Shown here: positions 39,408-47,772 of the stretch, piece after piece
Layout: every line of letters begins with the position of its first letter
Numbering within the stretch: the stretch's first letter is position 1
Assembly (NCBI GenBank): GCA_017532145.1
Contig: JAFXJR010000006.1
Coordinates: 1 to 64,000 of the forward strand
DNA: 64,000 bases
Direction: 5' to 3'
Source: Lachnospiraceae bacterium
GTDB taxonomy: Bacteria > Bacillota > Clostridia > Lachnospirales > Lachnospiraceae
The notes under the pieces: model-generated
Database searches by the model: none
The model's input: only the letters and a program-made list of their open reading frames with translations
Told to the model about the DNA's origin: nothing
Position numbers and translations under genes: made by a program

Positions 39408-40739
39408 ATGAAAAAATTTTTATCCATATTAGCAGGGCTTGTCATTGTATTCTCTTTTTCTGCCTGTAGTCAGTCAGAAAATAGCCCTATTTCTTCAGAA
39501 GAACGGAATGTAGTGGCTGTCGAGGTAAAAGAGGAAGAACCAAAACAGCAGACATCCCAAAGCATAGAACATATAGATGAGGATGAGCAGGTAGGGCAGT
39601 CAATTATCGCTCAAACAACAGAACAGGGTGAAAAACAGACCGCTTTTACACAGAATAAGACAGAAGGAGGTTCTCAGCAGTCTGCATCCGGTCAGGAAAA
39701 GACAGAAGGAAGCTCTCAGCAGTCCACATCCGGTCAGGGAAAGACAGAAGGAAGCTCTCAACAGTCCACATCCGGTCAGGGAAAGACAGAAGGAAGCTCT
39801 CAACAGTCCACATCCGGTCAGGGAAAGACAGAAGGAAGCTCTCAGCAGTCCACATCCGGTCAGGGAAAGACAGAAGGAAGCTCTCAGCAGTCCACATCCG
39901 GTCAGGGAAAGACAGAAGGAAGCTCTCAGCAATCCACATCCGGTCAGGGAAAGCTAGAAGAAAGTACCCAGCAGTCCATATCTGCTCAGGGAAAAACAGA
40001 AGTAACTTCAGATGAAGAAAGTAAGCAGGCGACTGATAAGACAGGCAGTGCGTCTCAGGCAGCCCTCTATATAGGAGAATATAAGGATGAGGAGGTGAAT
40101 GAGCCTAACCTTCAAATCCAACAAAATAGAGATGGTACCTTTTTAATTCAAATTGGGATTCATAGAATTGCATCTATGTATGATGGAAAGGGAATCTTGA
40201 CAGAAAAGGGAATGGAATTTACCATCACCGCTCCTGATGATGAGAAGCTGACAGGAATAATTACCTTGAAAAAAGACGTTGCTACAGTAACATTTACCAA
40301 TGAGGTATGGGCAGAATATTCTACAGCAAGGGATTCCTTTAATTATTATAAAACCTCTGATATCCCCAATATCTATCTGCCGGACTATATGGATTTGGGG
40401 ATAGAGACAGATCCATTTGTAGGAGAGTATAACGATTATGATGTAGAAGAGCCAAATTTGGAAATTCAGAAAAATGAGGATGGAACCTATTTGATACAGA
40501 TTGGTATCTTCAGGCTGACTACCTTAGACGATTGTATCGGAACAGCCAAGGATGGAAAGATTGAATTTTCTGCAAAATTGGAGGGAGAAGCAGGAGAGAA
40601 AGCTTCAGTAATCAAGGGAACAATCACTCTGGATGGAGATGTAGCGACAGTAACCTTTGACAAGTCGTTTTGGTTTGCAGAACAAAATGTATATAAGTAC
40701 CATAAAACTTCTGATATTCCCCATATTTATGAGCCTTAA
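39408..40739 (+). CDS. Lipoprotein with 14-residue tandem repeats
   Basis: 443 aa. The lipoprotein signal ends FSFSACSQS (lipobox Cys about residue 20). Residues 84-195 are eight copies of a 14-residue unit KTEGSSQQSTSGQG, six of them identical, forming a flexible linker. Two homologous beta-rich domains follow (about 222-325 and 340-443), each containing EPNLxIQ, TFLIQIGI-like and TSDIPNIY/TSDIPHIY motifs. Domain function is unknown. It is predicted to be surface-exposed and linked to the membrane, and is next to a peptidoglycan-binding protein in the same orientation. Confidence 0.82.
   Translation: MKKFLSILAGLVIVFSFSACSQSENSPISSEERNVVAVEVKEEEPKQQTSQSIEHIDEDEQVGQSIIAQTTEQGEKQTAFTQNKTEGGSQQSASGQEKTEGSSQQSTSGQGKTEGSSQQSTSGQGKTEGSSQQSTSGQGKTEGSSQQSTSGQGKTEGSSQQSTSGQGKTEGSSQQSTSGQGKLEESTQQSISAQGKTEVTSDEESKQATDKTGSASQAALYIGEYKDEEVNEPNLQIQQNRDGTFLIQIGIHRIASMYDGKGILTEKGMEFTITAPDDEKLTGIITLKKDVATVTFTNEVWAEYSTARDSFNYYKTSDIPNIYLPDYMDLGIETDPFVGEYNDYDVEEPNLEIQKNEDGTYLIQIGIFRLTTLDDCIGTAKDGKIEFSAKLEGEAGEKASVIKGTITLDGDVATVTFDKSFWFAEQNVYKYHKTSDIPHIYEP
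39657..39992 (+). repeat. 42-bp tandem repeat (VNTR) inside the lipoprotein gene
   Basis: Eight 42-bp units encode the 14-residue repeat. The six central units are nearly identical at DNA level (differences such as CAGCAG/CAACAG), and the first and last are diverged. The near-identity suggests recent expansion. Because 42 is a multiple of 3, copy number can change without loss of frame. Confidence 0.95.
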
Positions 40740-40752
40740 GAGAAGGAAAGCA

Positions 40753-40790
40753 TTAACTATTCAGTAGGTTTGTACACTTGCTCAAGGCAA
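40753..40790 (+). repeat. Repeat family A, truncated copy
   Basis: TTAACTATTCAGTAGGTTTG and ACACTTGC match the left arm of family A. The right arm is missing. It lies between convergent genes. Confidence 0.6.
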
Positions 40791-40794
40791 GCTT

Positions 40795-41823
40795 TCACTG
40801 AGGGGTAATACGGAGTATACTGCCTTTACCCTTATAGCCCGCATCTCCTGTAATTTGTAATACCTCTTTTTCCCCTTGAATATGGGATGCGTCAGAAAGA
40901 TGAATATGCCCTGCCAGTACGGCTGCTACTGGACTGTCTTTTGCAGTAGTAAGGTATAGAAATTCGGTGGAAGTTTCGTTAGGGTAGATTCCTCCATGGA
41001 TGCCTCCGCCAAGAATTACACCTCCTGACCATACTGCCATCGCCTTTTCCAGAACAGATTCTGTATAAAGAGGAACATGCAGCAGAACAATAACAGGTTT
41101 GCCCTGGGAAAGAATATTTTTATATTCCTCAAGGGCAGCCGGATGAATCTGATTGCTGCTGTTGTCTATAGCTACTACGACAAATTCTCCAAAGTCCTGA
41201 GAATGAATGACGGGATTGTCCTCCATATAAGGAGAAAGCTGGGGAAGATATTGGGTATTGGCTTCCTCCGTCATATATGCCCAGGGATAGGTCCAGTCGT
41301 GATTTCCTAAAGTATAGCAATAGGGGAGCTGTAGGCTTTCCAGATGTTGATTTAAAAATTTTAAATTGGAGGGAGAAGGCGAATCAATGATGTCTCCACC
41401 AAAAAGTATGCCATTCAACTGTTCTATTTGGGCATAGTCTATCCAGGCAGTAAATATCTCTGAGGAATCCCGTCCGCTTTCTGCCATAAACTGTGTAAGC
41501 CTCTCCTGAGTATAGCTTTCTATCTGTGCAGAGCTGCCTTCCTCAGAAGCAGGACAGGGAAGGGTAATATGAGTATCGGTTAAAAACAAAAGCTGATAAT
41601 CCTGGGTAATACCAGGAATTTGTATGGTATAAGCATCAATATCAGCAGGTAAGATTCCTTCTGAAGATTGTTGGCTGTTTTCAGCGGGAGTCTGCTTAGA
41701 GCTTTCCTGCCTTTGACCGGAAGGCTTCTTCCCGGTCTCCTGAAGGGAACTGCAGCCGGTGAGACCTAATAGAAGCAGAAAAAGGAAGGAAATTTGATAT
41801 AGGGTGGTAGAAAATAGCTTCAT
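40795..41823 (-). CDS. Metallophosphoesterase lipoprotein
   Basis: 342 aa. A lipoprotein signal with lipobox LTGC (MKLFSTTLYQISFLFLLLLGLTGCSS, read in pieces) precedes a Gln/Ser-rich linker and a calcineurin-like phosphoesterase domain. Its metal-binding motifs are LFLTDTHITLP (D-x-H), GGDIIDSP (GD), LGNHDWTYP (GNHD), LLHVPLY (H) and AGHIHLS (GHxH). The substrate is unknown; it acts outside the cytoplasm. The start ATG 41823 lies behind AAGGAG. Upstream codons of the open frame lie in repeat A. Confidence 0.88.
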   Translation of the reverse strand: MKLFSTTLYQISFLFLLLLGLTGCSSLQETGKKPSGQRQESSKQTPAENSQQSSEGILPADIDAYTIQIPGITQDYQLLFLTDTHITLPCPASEEGSSAQIESYTQERLTQFMAESGRDSSEIFTAWIDYAQIEQLNGILFGGDIIDSPSPSNLKFLNQHLESLQLPYCYTLGNHDWTYPWAYMTEEANTQYLPQLSPYMEDNPVIHSQDFGEFVVVAIDNSSNQIHPAALEEYKNILSQGKPVIVLLHVPLYTESVLEKAMAVWSGGVILGGGIHGGIYPNETSTEFLYLTTAKDSPVAAVLAGHIHLSDASHIQGEKEVLQITGDAGYKGKGSILRITPQ

Positions 41824-41859
41824 CGTTTTCTTTTTCTCCTTGTAATTTATAGAAAAAAT

Positions 41860-41993
41860 GTAACTATTCAGCAGGTCTGCACACTTGCTGTGCTGACCGT
41901 ATGAAAACGTAGTTGCAATGAGCAAAAATCCCATCGCCATAGGCGATTTTCATGGATGTTTGCATAGTAACTTTGAGGGTACTGAACAGTTAC
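41860..41993 (+). repeat. Repeat family A, long form
   Basis: 134 bp from GTAACTATTCAGCAGG to ACTGAACAGTTAC with the inner stem-loop (AAATCCCATCGCCATAGGCG). Nearly identical to the copies at 5483 (opposite strand) and 56155. Confidence 0.9.
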
Positions 41994-42075
41994 GTTGTAG
42001 CAAGCAAAAATCCCATCGCCATAGGTGATTTTCATGGATGTTTGCATCGTAGCTGTAAAGGTACTGAACAGTTAC
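41994..42075 (+). repeat. Repeat family A, duplicated right half
   Basis: Immediately after the full copy, the right half (AAGCAAAAATCCCATCGCC through GAACAGTTAC) is repeated with a few changes, an internal tandem duplication. Confidence 0.8.
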
Positions 42076-42085
42076 GAAAAAAATC

Positions 42086-42117
42086 AAAAACTCCCTGAAT
42101 CCTCAAGGAGTTTTTAT
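42086..42117 (-). terminator. Terminator of tRNA-Pro
   Basis: On the minus strand AAAAACTCC pairs with GGGAGTTTTT, followed by GATTTTTTT, directly after the tRNA. Confidence 0.85.
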
Positions 42118-42119
42118 CG

Positions 42120-42193
42120 TCGAAGCGACAGGATTTGAACCTGCGACCTCTGCGTCCCGAACGCAGCGCTCTACCAAACTGAGCCACGCTTCG
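42120..42193 (-). tRNA. tRNA-Pro (anticodon CGG)
   Basis: Complete cloverleaf on the minus strand: acceptor CGAAGCG/CGCTTCG with discriminator A, anticodon stem CTGCG/CGCAG around TTCGGGA (anticodon CGG), T-loop TTCAAAT. No CCA is encoded. Confidence 0.95.
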
Positions 42194-42415
42194 ATATATT
42201 TTTAACAGATATAATCATACAATAGATGCCCCGGTTTTGTCAATATATTTTTTATGGCAGCAATAGATTTCTGGCTTCAAGTATGCCTGATATGAAGTAA
42301 GCAGTAAAGAGCAGCGGTTTATATTTATACAAATATTCTTCAAAACCTGATTGAAACCGACAAAAGACTATGTTAGACTATAGATAAAAGTATCTGGAGG
42401 AGTTGGGACATAGCT

Positions 42416-43753
42416 ATGGAAAATAAATTTGTAGTGCTGGAATCATCCATGAATGCAGTTTTAAACATCAATTTTGGAATTAAGATTCGTCTGCAGGAGT
42501 TGGGAAAGATAGAAGAATATGCCAGAGGACTTCTGCATATGACCGGGGATCAGGCTGCTATGTTGGGAGCAGTGTTAAAGGCATTTAGGACGGAGCTGGA
42601 GAATGAGGTGGTTAGCGAGGAGTGTATTGGTGGCTATTACAGGATGCTGAGAGAATGCCTTAGCTTTAATCGCAGTCCCAAGGGAAAAAAGTGTATAATT
42701 TATGGAGATAACTGGCTTTCCCGGGAAATAACCAAAAAGATGATCAGTGAAAATTATTGTGTGTTTAACTGGCAGATGGTGAATCCGGATTATGTGGATG
42801 AATACGATTTGCATATCGTGTGTGATGAGGCAGTCAAGGAATATGGAATCCATACTATTCCAAATCAGGATAAGGTGTTTAAGGTCTGGGACTACTTAAA
42901 GTATAAGTTTACCGTTTTTCCGGCCTTTTATAAGAATTATAAGGAATTTAAAAAGAAGGATCAGGGTAAGGTTAAATGTGTAATTACAGGTAATGCCAAT
43001 ATTGCCCATGCAGCCCGCAATAAACAGATGCATATGAATACAGTATCTCTGGCCAATAACGGACAGGATATTTATTATGATTTTCAGATGTTTCATCATG
43101 CTTGTGAATCCATGCTGAATTTAAAGTTTGCCGTAATTGGGCTGACACCGGACGGACTTCGATATGATGCATCCCGGTCCAGAGTAGAGTGGAGGCGCTG
43201 CCTGGTTTACTATCCAATAGTAGGAAGTATGCATAATTGTGAAGAAAGCAGTCAGCTGGTAAAGCTGTTTGAATCAGAGCAGGAGAAGATACAGCAGCTT
43301 TTTGATGAGGATTACATAGAGGAGTTGTACCAGGTATTTGAGGTTAAACGAAAGCTTTATCTGGAAGAAAAGGATACTGTTTTCCAGGAAGAAACAGCCA
43401 ATCATGAGATGGATACCCGTGAAATTAGTGAGCTTTACAATCGTCCTCATTCAGATATTCCTATAGAAAATAAAGCTATTCTGGAGGACTATGTTCGTTA
43501 TTGTAGGGAAAAGGGAATCCAGGCTATCTTTTTAATTCCGCCTTATACCAGGTGGTATAAGCAGCATATGGATATATCTTATTATACAGAGCTTTCAGGA
43601 TATATTCAGGAGCTTTCCGGAAGATATGGAGCACATATTATTGATTTATTTGGTATGGATATGGATGACAGCTATTTTAAAGACTATGCAAATTTAAACA
43701 GTATTGGTGCGATTAAGGTGGCAAGCTATATTAATGCAATTCTGGAAGGATGA
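42416..43753 (+). CDS. Hypothetical protein with degenerate SGNH-like domain
   Basis: 445 aa, no signal peptide or membrane helix. The N-terminal helical region (1-85) is followed by a Rossmann-like segment (KKCIIYGDNWLSREITKK). From about residue 190 the layout resembles SGNH/DltD-like proteins of surface-polymer clusters: VITGNANIAHAARNKQM, VSLANNGQDIYYDFQM, FAVIGLTPDGLRYD, and late AIFLIPPYTRWY and YANLNSIGA. The usual nucleophile Ser (in G-S/N-S) and late His (in D-x-x-H-L-N) are not seen at those places, so it may not be catalytic. This is inference from pattern only. Confidence 0.55.
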   Translation: MENKFVVLESSMNAVLNINFGIKIRLQELGKIEEYARGLLHMTGDQAAMLGAVLKAFRTELENEVVSEECIGGYYRMLRECLSFNRSPKGKKCIIYGDNWLSREITKKMISENYCVFNWQMVNPDYVDEYDLHIVCDEAVKEYGIHTIPNQDKVFKVWDYLKYKFTVFPAFYKNYKEFKKKDQGKVKCVITGNANIAHAARNKQMHMNTVSLANNGQDIYYDFQMFHHACESMLNLKFAVIGLTPDGLRYDASRSRVEWRRCLVYYPIVGSMHNCEESSQLVKLFESEQEKIQQLFDEDYIEELYQVFEVKRKLYLEEKDTVFQEETANHEMDTREISELYNRPHSDIPIENKAILEDYVRYCREKGIQAIFLIPPYTRWYKQHMDISYYTELSGYIQELSGRYGAHIIDLFGMDMDDSYFKDYANLNSIGAIKVASYINAILEG

Positions 43754-43770
43754 AAGAACAGTAATACATT

Positions 43771-43826
43771 AGGCAGACAGGAAATGACCATTGCGGAAAA
43801 GGCAGGGAGGATGTCTGCCTTTTTCT
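43771..43826 (+). terminator. Rho-independent terminator
   Basis: AGGCAGACA and TGTCTGCCT form a stem followed by TTTTC, 18 bp after the preceding stop. Confidence 0.8.
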
Positions 43827-43952
43827 TTGCTAAACTGTGGTCTTTGCTTTCCATTTTGAAAAATTCACAGACGGAAGCCTATCTGGAGCAGTGCAGCCTG
43901 GACGATTTTACCTGAAGAAAGTCCAGGTAGAAGATTGCTGAGTTAAGGAAGA

Positions 43953-44615
43953 TTACATAGCCATTCCTACGGCATTATTCCAGATAAAGTCCCAAAGAGC
44001 ATTGGAAATAAATGGTGTAACCAAGAAGGTAACCAGCCAGGGTGCGAGAAAATACAGGCAGGCTTCTTTACTGGCCAGTCGTTCCTTTTGCCGTGTTTTT
44101 CCTGTTAGACAGACACGACCCATAAAAGCAAACTTACACATCTGTGTAGAGAGAAGATAACCTGTCAGTGTTCCCAGAATATTGGCTAAAATGTCCGTAA
44201 TATCTGTGATAGCTGTAGCCTGAAGGCAGAAAATCTGGGACAACTCAATAAAAGCAGAGAAAAGCAGTCCATGAAAAAGTGTCTTTTTCAGTGAGCGGAA
44301 CTGCTCCCAAAGAGAGGGAAGCAGCAGCCCAAAGGGAACAAAGACAACAAAAGCCTGAAGATAGTGGATATAATTGTCCGTGAACCGATAAAAGGGAATC
44401 AGATTAAAGCTGGGAGCCAGCTTCAGCTGATACAAGGAAGGAGAATCCGTGGACATTAGAATAAAGCAGATGGTAAGGGCATAAAGATAAAGTCCAAACT
44501 GATGGCGTTTTGGCAGCTGAGATCTCCGAAAGAGGAACTGCAGTATAATTAAGAGGGGAAGAGCTCCTATGTATGCAGCAAAGGTGTTGACACATAAAAC
44601 AAGAAAAGTATTCAT
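43953..44615 (-). CDS. VanZ-family membrane protein
   Basis: About 220 aa with five to six membrane helices. VanZ-type motifs: FNLIPFYRF, FVPFGLLLP and the helix-rich FIELSQIFCLQATAITDITDILANILGTLTGY, typical of VanZ. VanZ-like proteins are linked to teicoplanin tolerance in some enterococci, but most homologues have no known role. No other van genes are near. The start ATG 44615 lies behind AAAGGAG with rather long spacing. Confidence 0.82.
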   Translation of the reverse strand: MNTFLVLCVNTFAAYIGALPLLIILQFLFRRSQLPKRHQFGLYLYALTICFILMSTDSPSLYQLKLAPSFNLIPFYRFTDNYIHYLQAFVVFVPFGLLLPSLWEQFRSLKKTLFHGLLFSAFIELSQIFCLQATAITDITDILANILGTLTGYLLSTQMCKFAFMGRVCLTGKTRQKERLASKEACLYFLAPWLVTFLVTPFISNALWDFIWNNAVGMAM

Positions 44616-44764
44616 TTTTGTCGTTCTGCTCCTTTCAGTCTGTAGAGACGTTGTGATGACTGATATTATTTTTATTATACACCCTTTTAAAAAAAGCACA
44701 AGTCATGTTATAATTTGCGGCGTAACCCTCACGTACTTGCGTTTGGGATGGAAGCCGTTTTTTT

Positions 44765-44900
44765 AATCGAATTAAGGAAGTTTCCCACTTCAAGTACGCC
44801 AGGTACTAAGTGGTGAACACCACTTCGCAGGGAAGGCGATTTATCTGCGAATATCCGTAAGCATCAAGGGGTCAAATGCTTTTGCCCCCAACATCATAGT
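44765..44900 (+). repeat. Repeat family B copy
   Basis: Begins CGAATTAAGGAAGTTTCCC and ACTTCAAGTACGCCAGG, continuing with a short palindrome AAGTGGTGAACACCACTT and GCGAATATCCG (also in the gyrB-gyrA copy). It lies upstream of the EamA transporter. Confidence 0.65.
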
Positions 44901-44921
44901 TTGAAACATAGGGAGGATGTT

Positions 44922-45818
44922 ATGCAGAAGATAGATAAGGCAGGAAAGCGGGAGCATCGGGCTCGTGTTATGTTGTGTATTTCCATGATTATATTTGGTA
45001 CTCTGGGTCTCTTTACGAGAAATATACCGGTTAGTTCAGGAGAACTGGCATTGTACCGGGCTATTCTGGCAGCAATTTTAATTGGTGTTTTTTTAATAAT
45101 AGGAAGAAGGTGGAGTGGATTAAGAGCAGCAAAAAAAGAACTGCCCCTTCTGTTTGCCTCAGGAGCAGCCATGGGAATCAACTGGATTTTACTCTTTCAG
45201 GCTTATAGGTACACTACCGTATCAATAGCTACGCTTAGCTACTATTTTGCCCCAGTTATCGTAACTTTGACCTGTCCCATCCTTTTTCGGGAGCGACTGA
45301 CGAAAAAGCAGTGGGTTTGCTTTATCATGTCTACCCTGGGGTTAATACTGATTATTGGTGTGGGAAGCCCATCAGGAGGAAGGTCAGATTTGACAGGTAT
45401 CCTGTTTGGATTGGGGGCAGCCTGCTTTTATGCAGCAGTGATTTTGTTGAATAAGTTTATCCGGCAGGTGGGAGGAATCCAAAGAACTTTTCTGCAGTTT
45501 CTGGCAGCGATTATCGTCTTGATTCCTTATGTGGTCTGTACCGGGGGAAGCAGTCTGGGAAAACTGAATACCGTGGCATGGATTTCTCTGCTGGCAGTGG
45601 GGCTGATTCATACGGGAATTACTTATTGTATGTATTTTACGGCATTAAAGGAATTAAAAGGACAGGAAACGGCTATCCTGAGCTATCTGGATCCATTGGT
45701 GGCAGTTCTGGTTTCTGTGGTGGTTTTGCATGAGAAGCTTACATTGCTGCAGGCAATAGGCGGTATCCTTATCCTTGGATTTACGTTATGGAATGAGTTG
45801 GGAACGGAGGAAACGTGA
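44922..45818 (+). CDS. EamA/DMT-family transporter
   Basis: 298-aa inner-membrane transporter with ten hydrophobic helices arranged as two EamA repeats (about residues 18-145 and 160-292). Motifs include FGTLGLFTRNIPVSSGELALYR and AILSYLDPLVAVLVSVVVLHE. Substrate unknown; relatives export amino acids or metabolites. The start ATG 44922 follows GGGAGG. Its stop overlaps the next gene's GTG (4 bp), making it the first gene of a tightly packed five-gene operon with a two-component system. Confidence 0.88.
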   Translation: MQKIDKAGKREHRARVMLCISMIIFGTLGLFTRNIPVSSGELALYRAILAAILIGVFLIIGRRWSGLRAAKKELPLLFASGAAMGINWILLFQAYRYTTVSIATLSYYFAPVIVTLTCPILFRERLTKKQWVCFIMSTLGLILIIGVGSPSGGRSDLTGILFGLGAACFYAAVILLNKFIRQVGGIQRTFLQFLAAIIVLIPYVVCTGGSSLGKLNTVAWISLLAVGLIHTGITYCMYFTALKELKGQETAILSYLDPLVAVLVSVVVLHEKLTLLQAIGGILILGFTLWNELGTEET

Positions 45819-47122
45819 TAGATATTGAAGGAATAAGCCATTTGAAAAGAGCAGGAGTAGTATGGCTGTTGATGGCGGGATTTATTGTCATAGGATTAGC
45901 TGTAATGGGATGGGTGGTAACAACTATAGTAGTGGGGAAGTCGCCAGGACCTTCTGAGGTGGAAATGACCAAAGATATGGCAGGTGCGGCAGTAGCTGGA
46001 GAAAGAGCAGAAGCATCAGATAGGGCAGAAACCAGAGAAAATGCAGAAACATCAGTTAGGATAGGAAATAGTGAAAGAACAGAAGCATCAGGTATATCAG
46101 AAATCAGTGAAAATGCAGAAGATGGTTTAGCACGATATCAGGATTATCGTCAGCGCTTGGAAGCAATCCGGTATCAGGAGGATATGGAAGCGAATGGATT
46201 TGATAGGATTGAGGAGCAGATATTTCCTGTAACCATGCAGAAGTATGGAGAGGTGTGGGCAGTACCTGCCTTAGATAAAGTCTATGACAGGCTGGTTTTC
46301 TTTTTTATTCAGAAGGAAGGAAGGGTGGTTTTTTGTACTGACCAGCTGGAATCCAACTATAGAAATCAGGGAGAATTAAAGCAGCCTAATCGGGGAATTG
46401 CTGCAGTTTCCTATCAGGATATCAATGGAGACCAGAGAATGGATATGGTCTTAATCGTCTCCTGTGTTAATTCTTCCGGCAGCTATGCAGGAAAATCCTA
46501 TAAGGTGGGAGAGGTACTTTTTCAAAACAGACAGGGAGATGGATTCTACAGAGACTACAGAATTTCTGAAAAAATTAATCGGTTTGGAATGAATAAAAGT
46601 GTGGAGTTTATTACTTCTTTTGTAAGAGAGGGAAAATCAGCAGAATTTTTGTATACAGCAGTTACTCTGAAGGAACTGTTGACCAATGGACTGAAGATTA
46701 TAGAGGAGCAGTGCTATTCCAGAGATTTTGAAAAGCTGGGAAGATTAAAGGTGGTACCAGGTACGTTTCAGATGGCAGACTACAATATTTTCCTGATTTA
46801 TCTGGTAAATGAACAGGGTTATATTGTATCCAGTCTGCAGCCCATGGATGATTTTGACAATTTTTATGCCTTAAAGGGGATAAGCTGCAGGGATATAGAT
46901 GGGGATGGCATGAAGGATATTATTGTGTTGGCCAGATATAGTAATGAAAGCAGCAGTCATGAACTGGTGATTCAAAGTGATTATGCTGTCTATTACCAGA
47001 GAACGGGAGGATTTTCTGTGGATAGAGAGATAAAAGACAGTTGTTGGTGCAGTGAGGAGATTACGATGGAGGAATTGGTGGAAATAACCCGTGCCTATTG
47101 GGGGTGGAAATCAGAGAAATGA
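45815..47122 (+). CDS. Membrane-anchored hypothetical protein with Ca-binding-like repeats
   Basis: 435 aa. One N-terminal membrane helix (about residues 14-38) is followed by an acidic degenerate repeat segment (about 50-105, units like RAEASDRAET, ENAETSVR, ERTEASG) and an extracellular domain with two D-x-x-x-D-x-x-x-D calcium-loop-like motifs (DINGDQRMDMVLIVS and DIDGDGMKDIIVLAR), as in FG-GAP/VCBS-type folds. Function unknown; its place before the response regulator and kinase suggests a sensor or auxiliary role. GTG start overlaps the previous stop; its stop overlaps the next ATG (ATGA). Confidence 0.75.
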   Translation: MIDIEGISHLKRAGVVWLLMAGFIVIGLAVMGWVVTTIVVGKSPGPSEVEMTKDMAGAAVAGERAEASDRAETRENAETSVRIGNSERTEASGISEISENAEDGLARYQDYRQRLEAIRYQEDMEANGFDRIEEQIFPVTMQKYGEVWAVPALDKVYDRLVFFFIQKEGRVVFCTDQLESNYRNQGELKQPNRGIAAVSYQDINGDQRMDMVLIVSCVNSSGSYAGKSYKVGEVLFQNRQGDGFYRDYRISEKINRFGMNKSVEFITSFVREGKSAEFLYTAVTLKELLTNGLKIIEEQCYSRDFEKLGRLKVVPGTFQMADYNIFLIYLVNEQGYIVSSLQPMDDFDNFYALKGISCRDIDGDGMKDIIVLARYSNESSSHELVIQSDYAVYYQRTGGFSVDREIKDSCWCSEEITMEELVEITRAYWGWKSEK

Positions 47123-47772
47123 TTAAGATATTGATTGTAGACGATGAAAAACCGATTTGTGACCTGATTGATTTAAATTTGTCAGCAGCAGGTTATCGCT
47201 GCATATCTGTACAGGATGGATTGATAGCCATTGATAAGATTGAGGCAGAGATATTTGATTTGATTCTGCTGGATATTATGCTTCCTGGAGCAGACGGATA
47301 TGATGTCATGGAATATGTACGTCCTCTGGGTATTCCGGTAATTTTTATTACCGCAAAGCATGAGGTAAGGGATAGGGTCAAAGGGCTGAAGCTGGGAGCC
47401 GACGACTATCTGGTGAAGCCTTTTGATGTGGTGGAGCTGGTAGCACGGGTAGAGGCTGTATTGCGTCGGTATAATAAGGCAGATCAGCTTATGTCAGTGG
47501 GAGATGTGGTAGTGGATGTGGAAGCGCGCAGGGTAACAAAGGCGGGTTATCCGATAGATTTGACCAATAAGGAGTTTGGTCTGTTGCTTTTATTTATCAG
47601 AAATAAAAATGTGGCTCTGTTTCGGGAGACATTGTATGAAAAAGTATGGGAGGGAGAGTATTATGGGGACAGCCGTACGCTGGATCTCCATGTACAGAGG
47701 TTAAGGAGGAAGCTGGGCTGGGAGCATTGTCTGGTGGCAGTATATAAGGTGGGATACCGTTTGGAGGTGTAG
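47119..47772 (+). CDS. OmpR/PhoB-family response regulator
   Basis: About 217-aa DNA-binding regulator. The receiver domain has IVDDEKPI, phospho-acceptor Asp in LILLDIMLPGADGYD and VKPFD Lys. The C-terminal winged helix-turn-helix includes LTNKEFGLLLLF and SRTLDLHVQRLRRKLG. It overlaps both neighbours by a few bases, with the cognate kinase directly downstream. Confidence 0.95.
   Translation: MIKILIVDDEKPICDLIDLNLSAAGYRCISVQDGLIAIDKIEAEIFDLILLDIMLPGADGYDVMEYVRPLGIPVIFITAKHEVRDRVKGLKLGADDYLVKPFDVVELVARVEAVLRRYNKADQLMSVGDVVVDVEARRVTKAGYPIDLTNKEFGLLLLFIRNKNVALFRETLYEKVWEGEYYGDSRTLDLHVQRLRRKLGWEHCLVAVYKVGYRLEV

Noticed and set aside
39600..39957. Long antisense and alternative-frame open frames across the lipoprotein repeat
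   Set aside because: They exist only because a 42-bp repeat keeps every frame open. They have no ribosome binding sites, and the + frame with a lipoprotein signal explains the region.
41824..41940. N-terminal extension of the metallophosphoesterase
   Set aside because: Lies in repeat family A and would hide the lipoprotein signal that starts at 41823.
43840..43950. Possible gene fragment between the SGNH-like and VanZ genes
   Set aside because: One frame reads a short protein-like stretch but it is about 30 codons with no start or family match.
43953..44615. Glycopeptide resistance cluster around the VanZ-like gene
   Set aside because: No vanA/H/X/Y ligase or dehydrogenase genes are nearby; stand-alone VanZ-like proteins are common.
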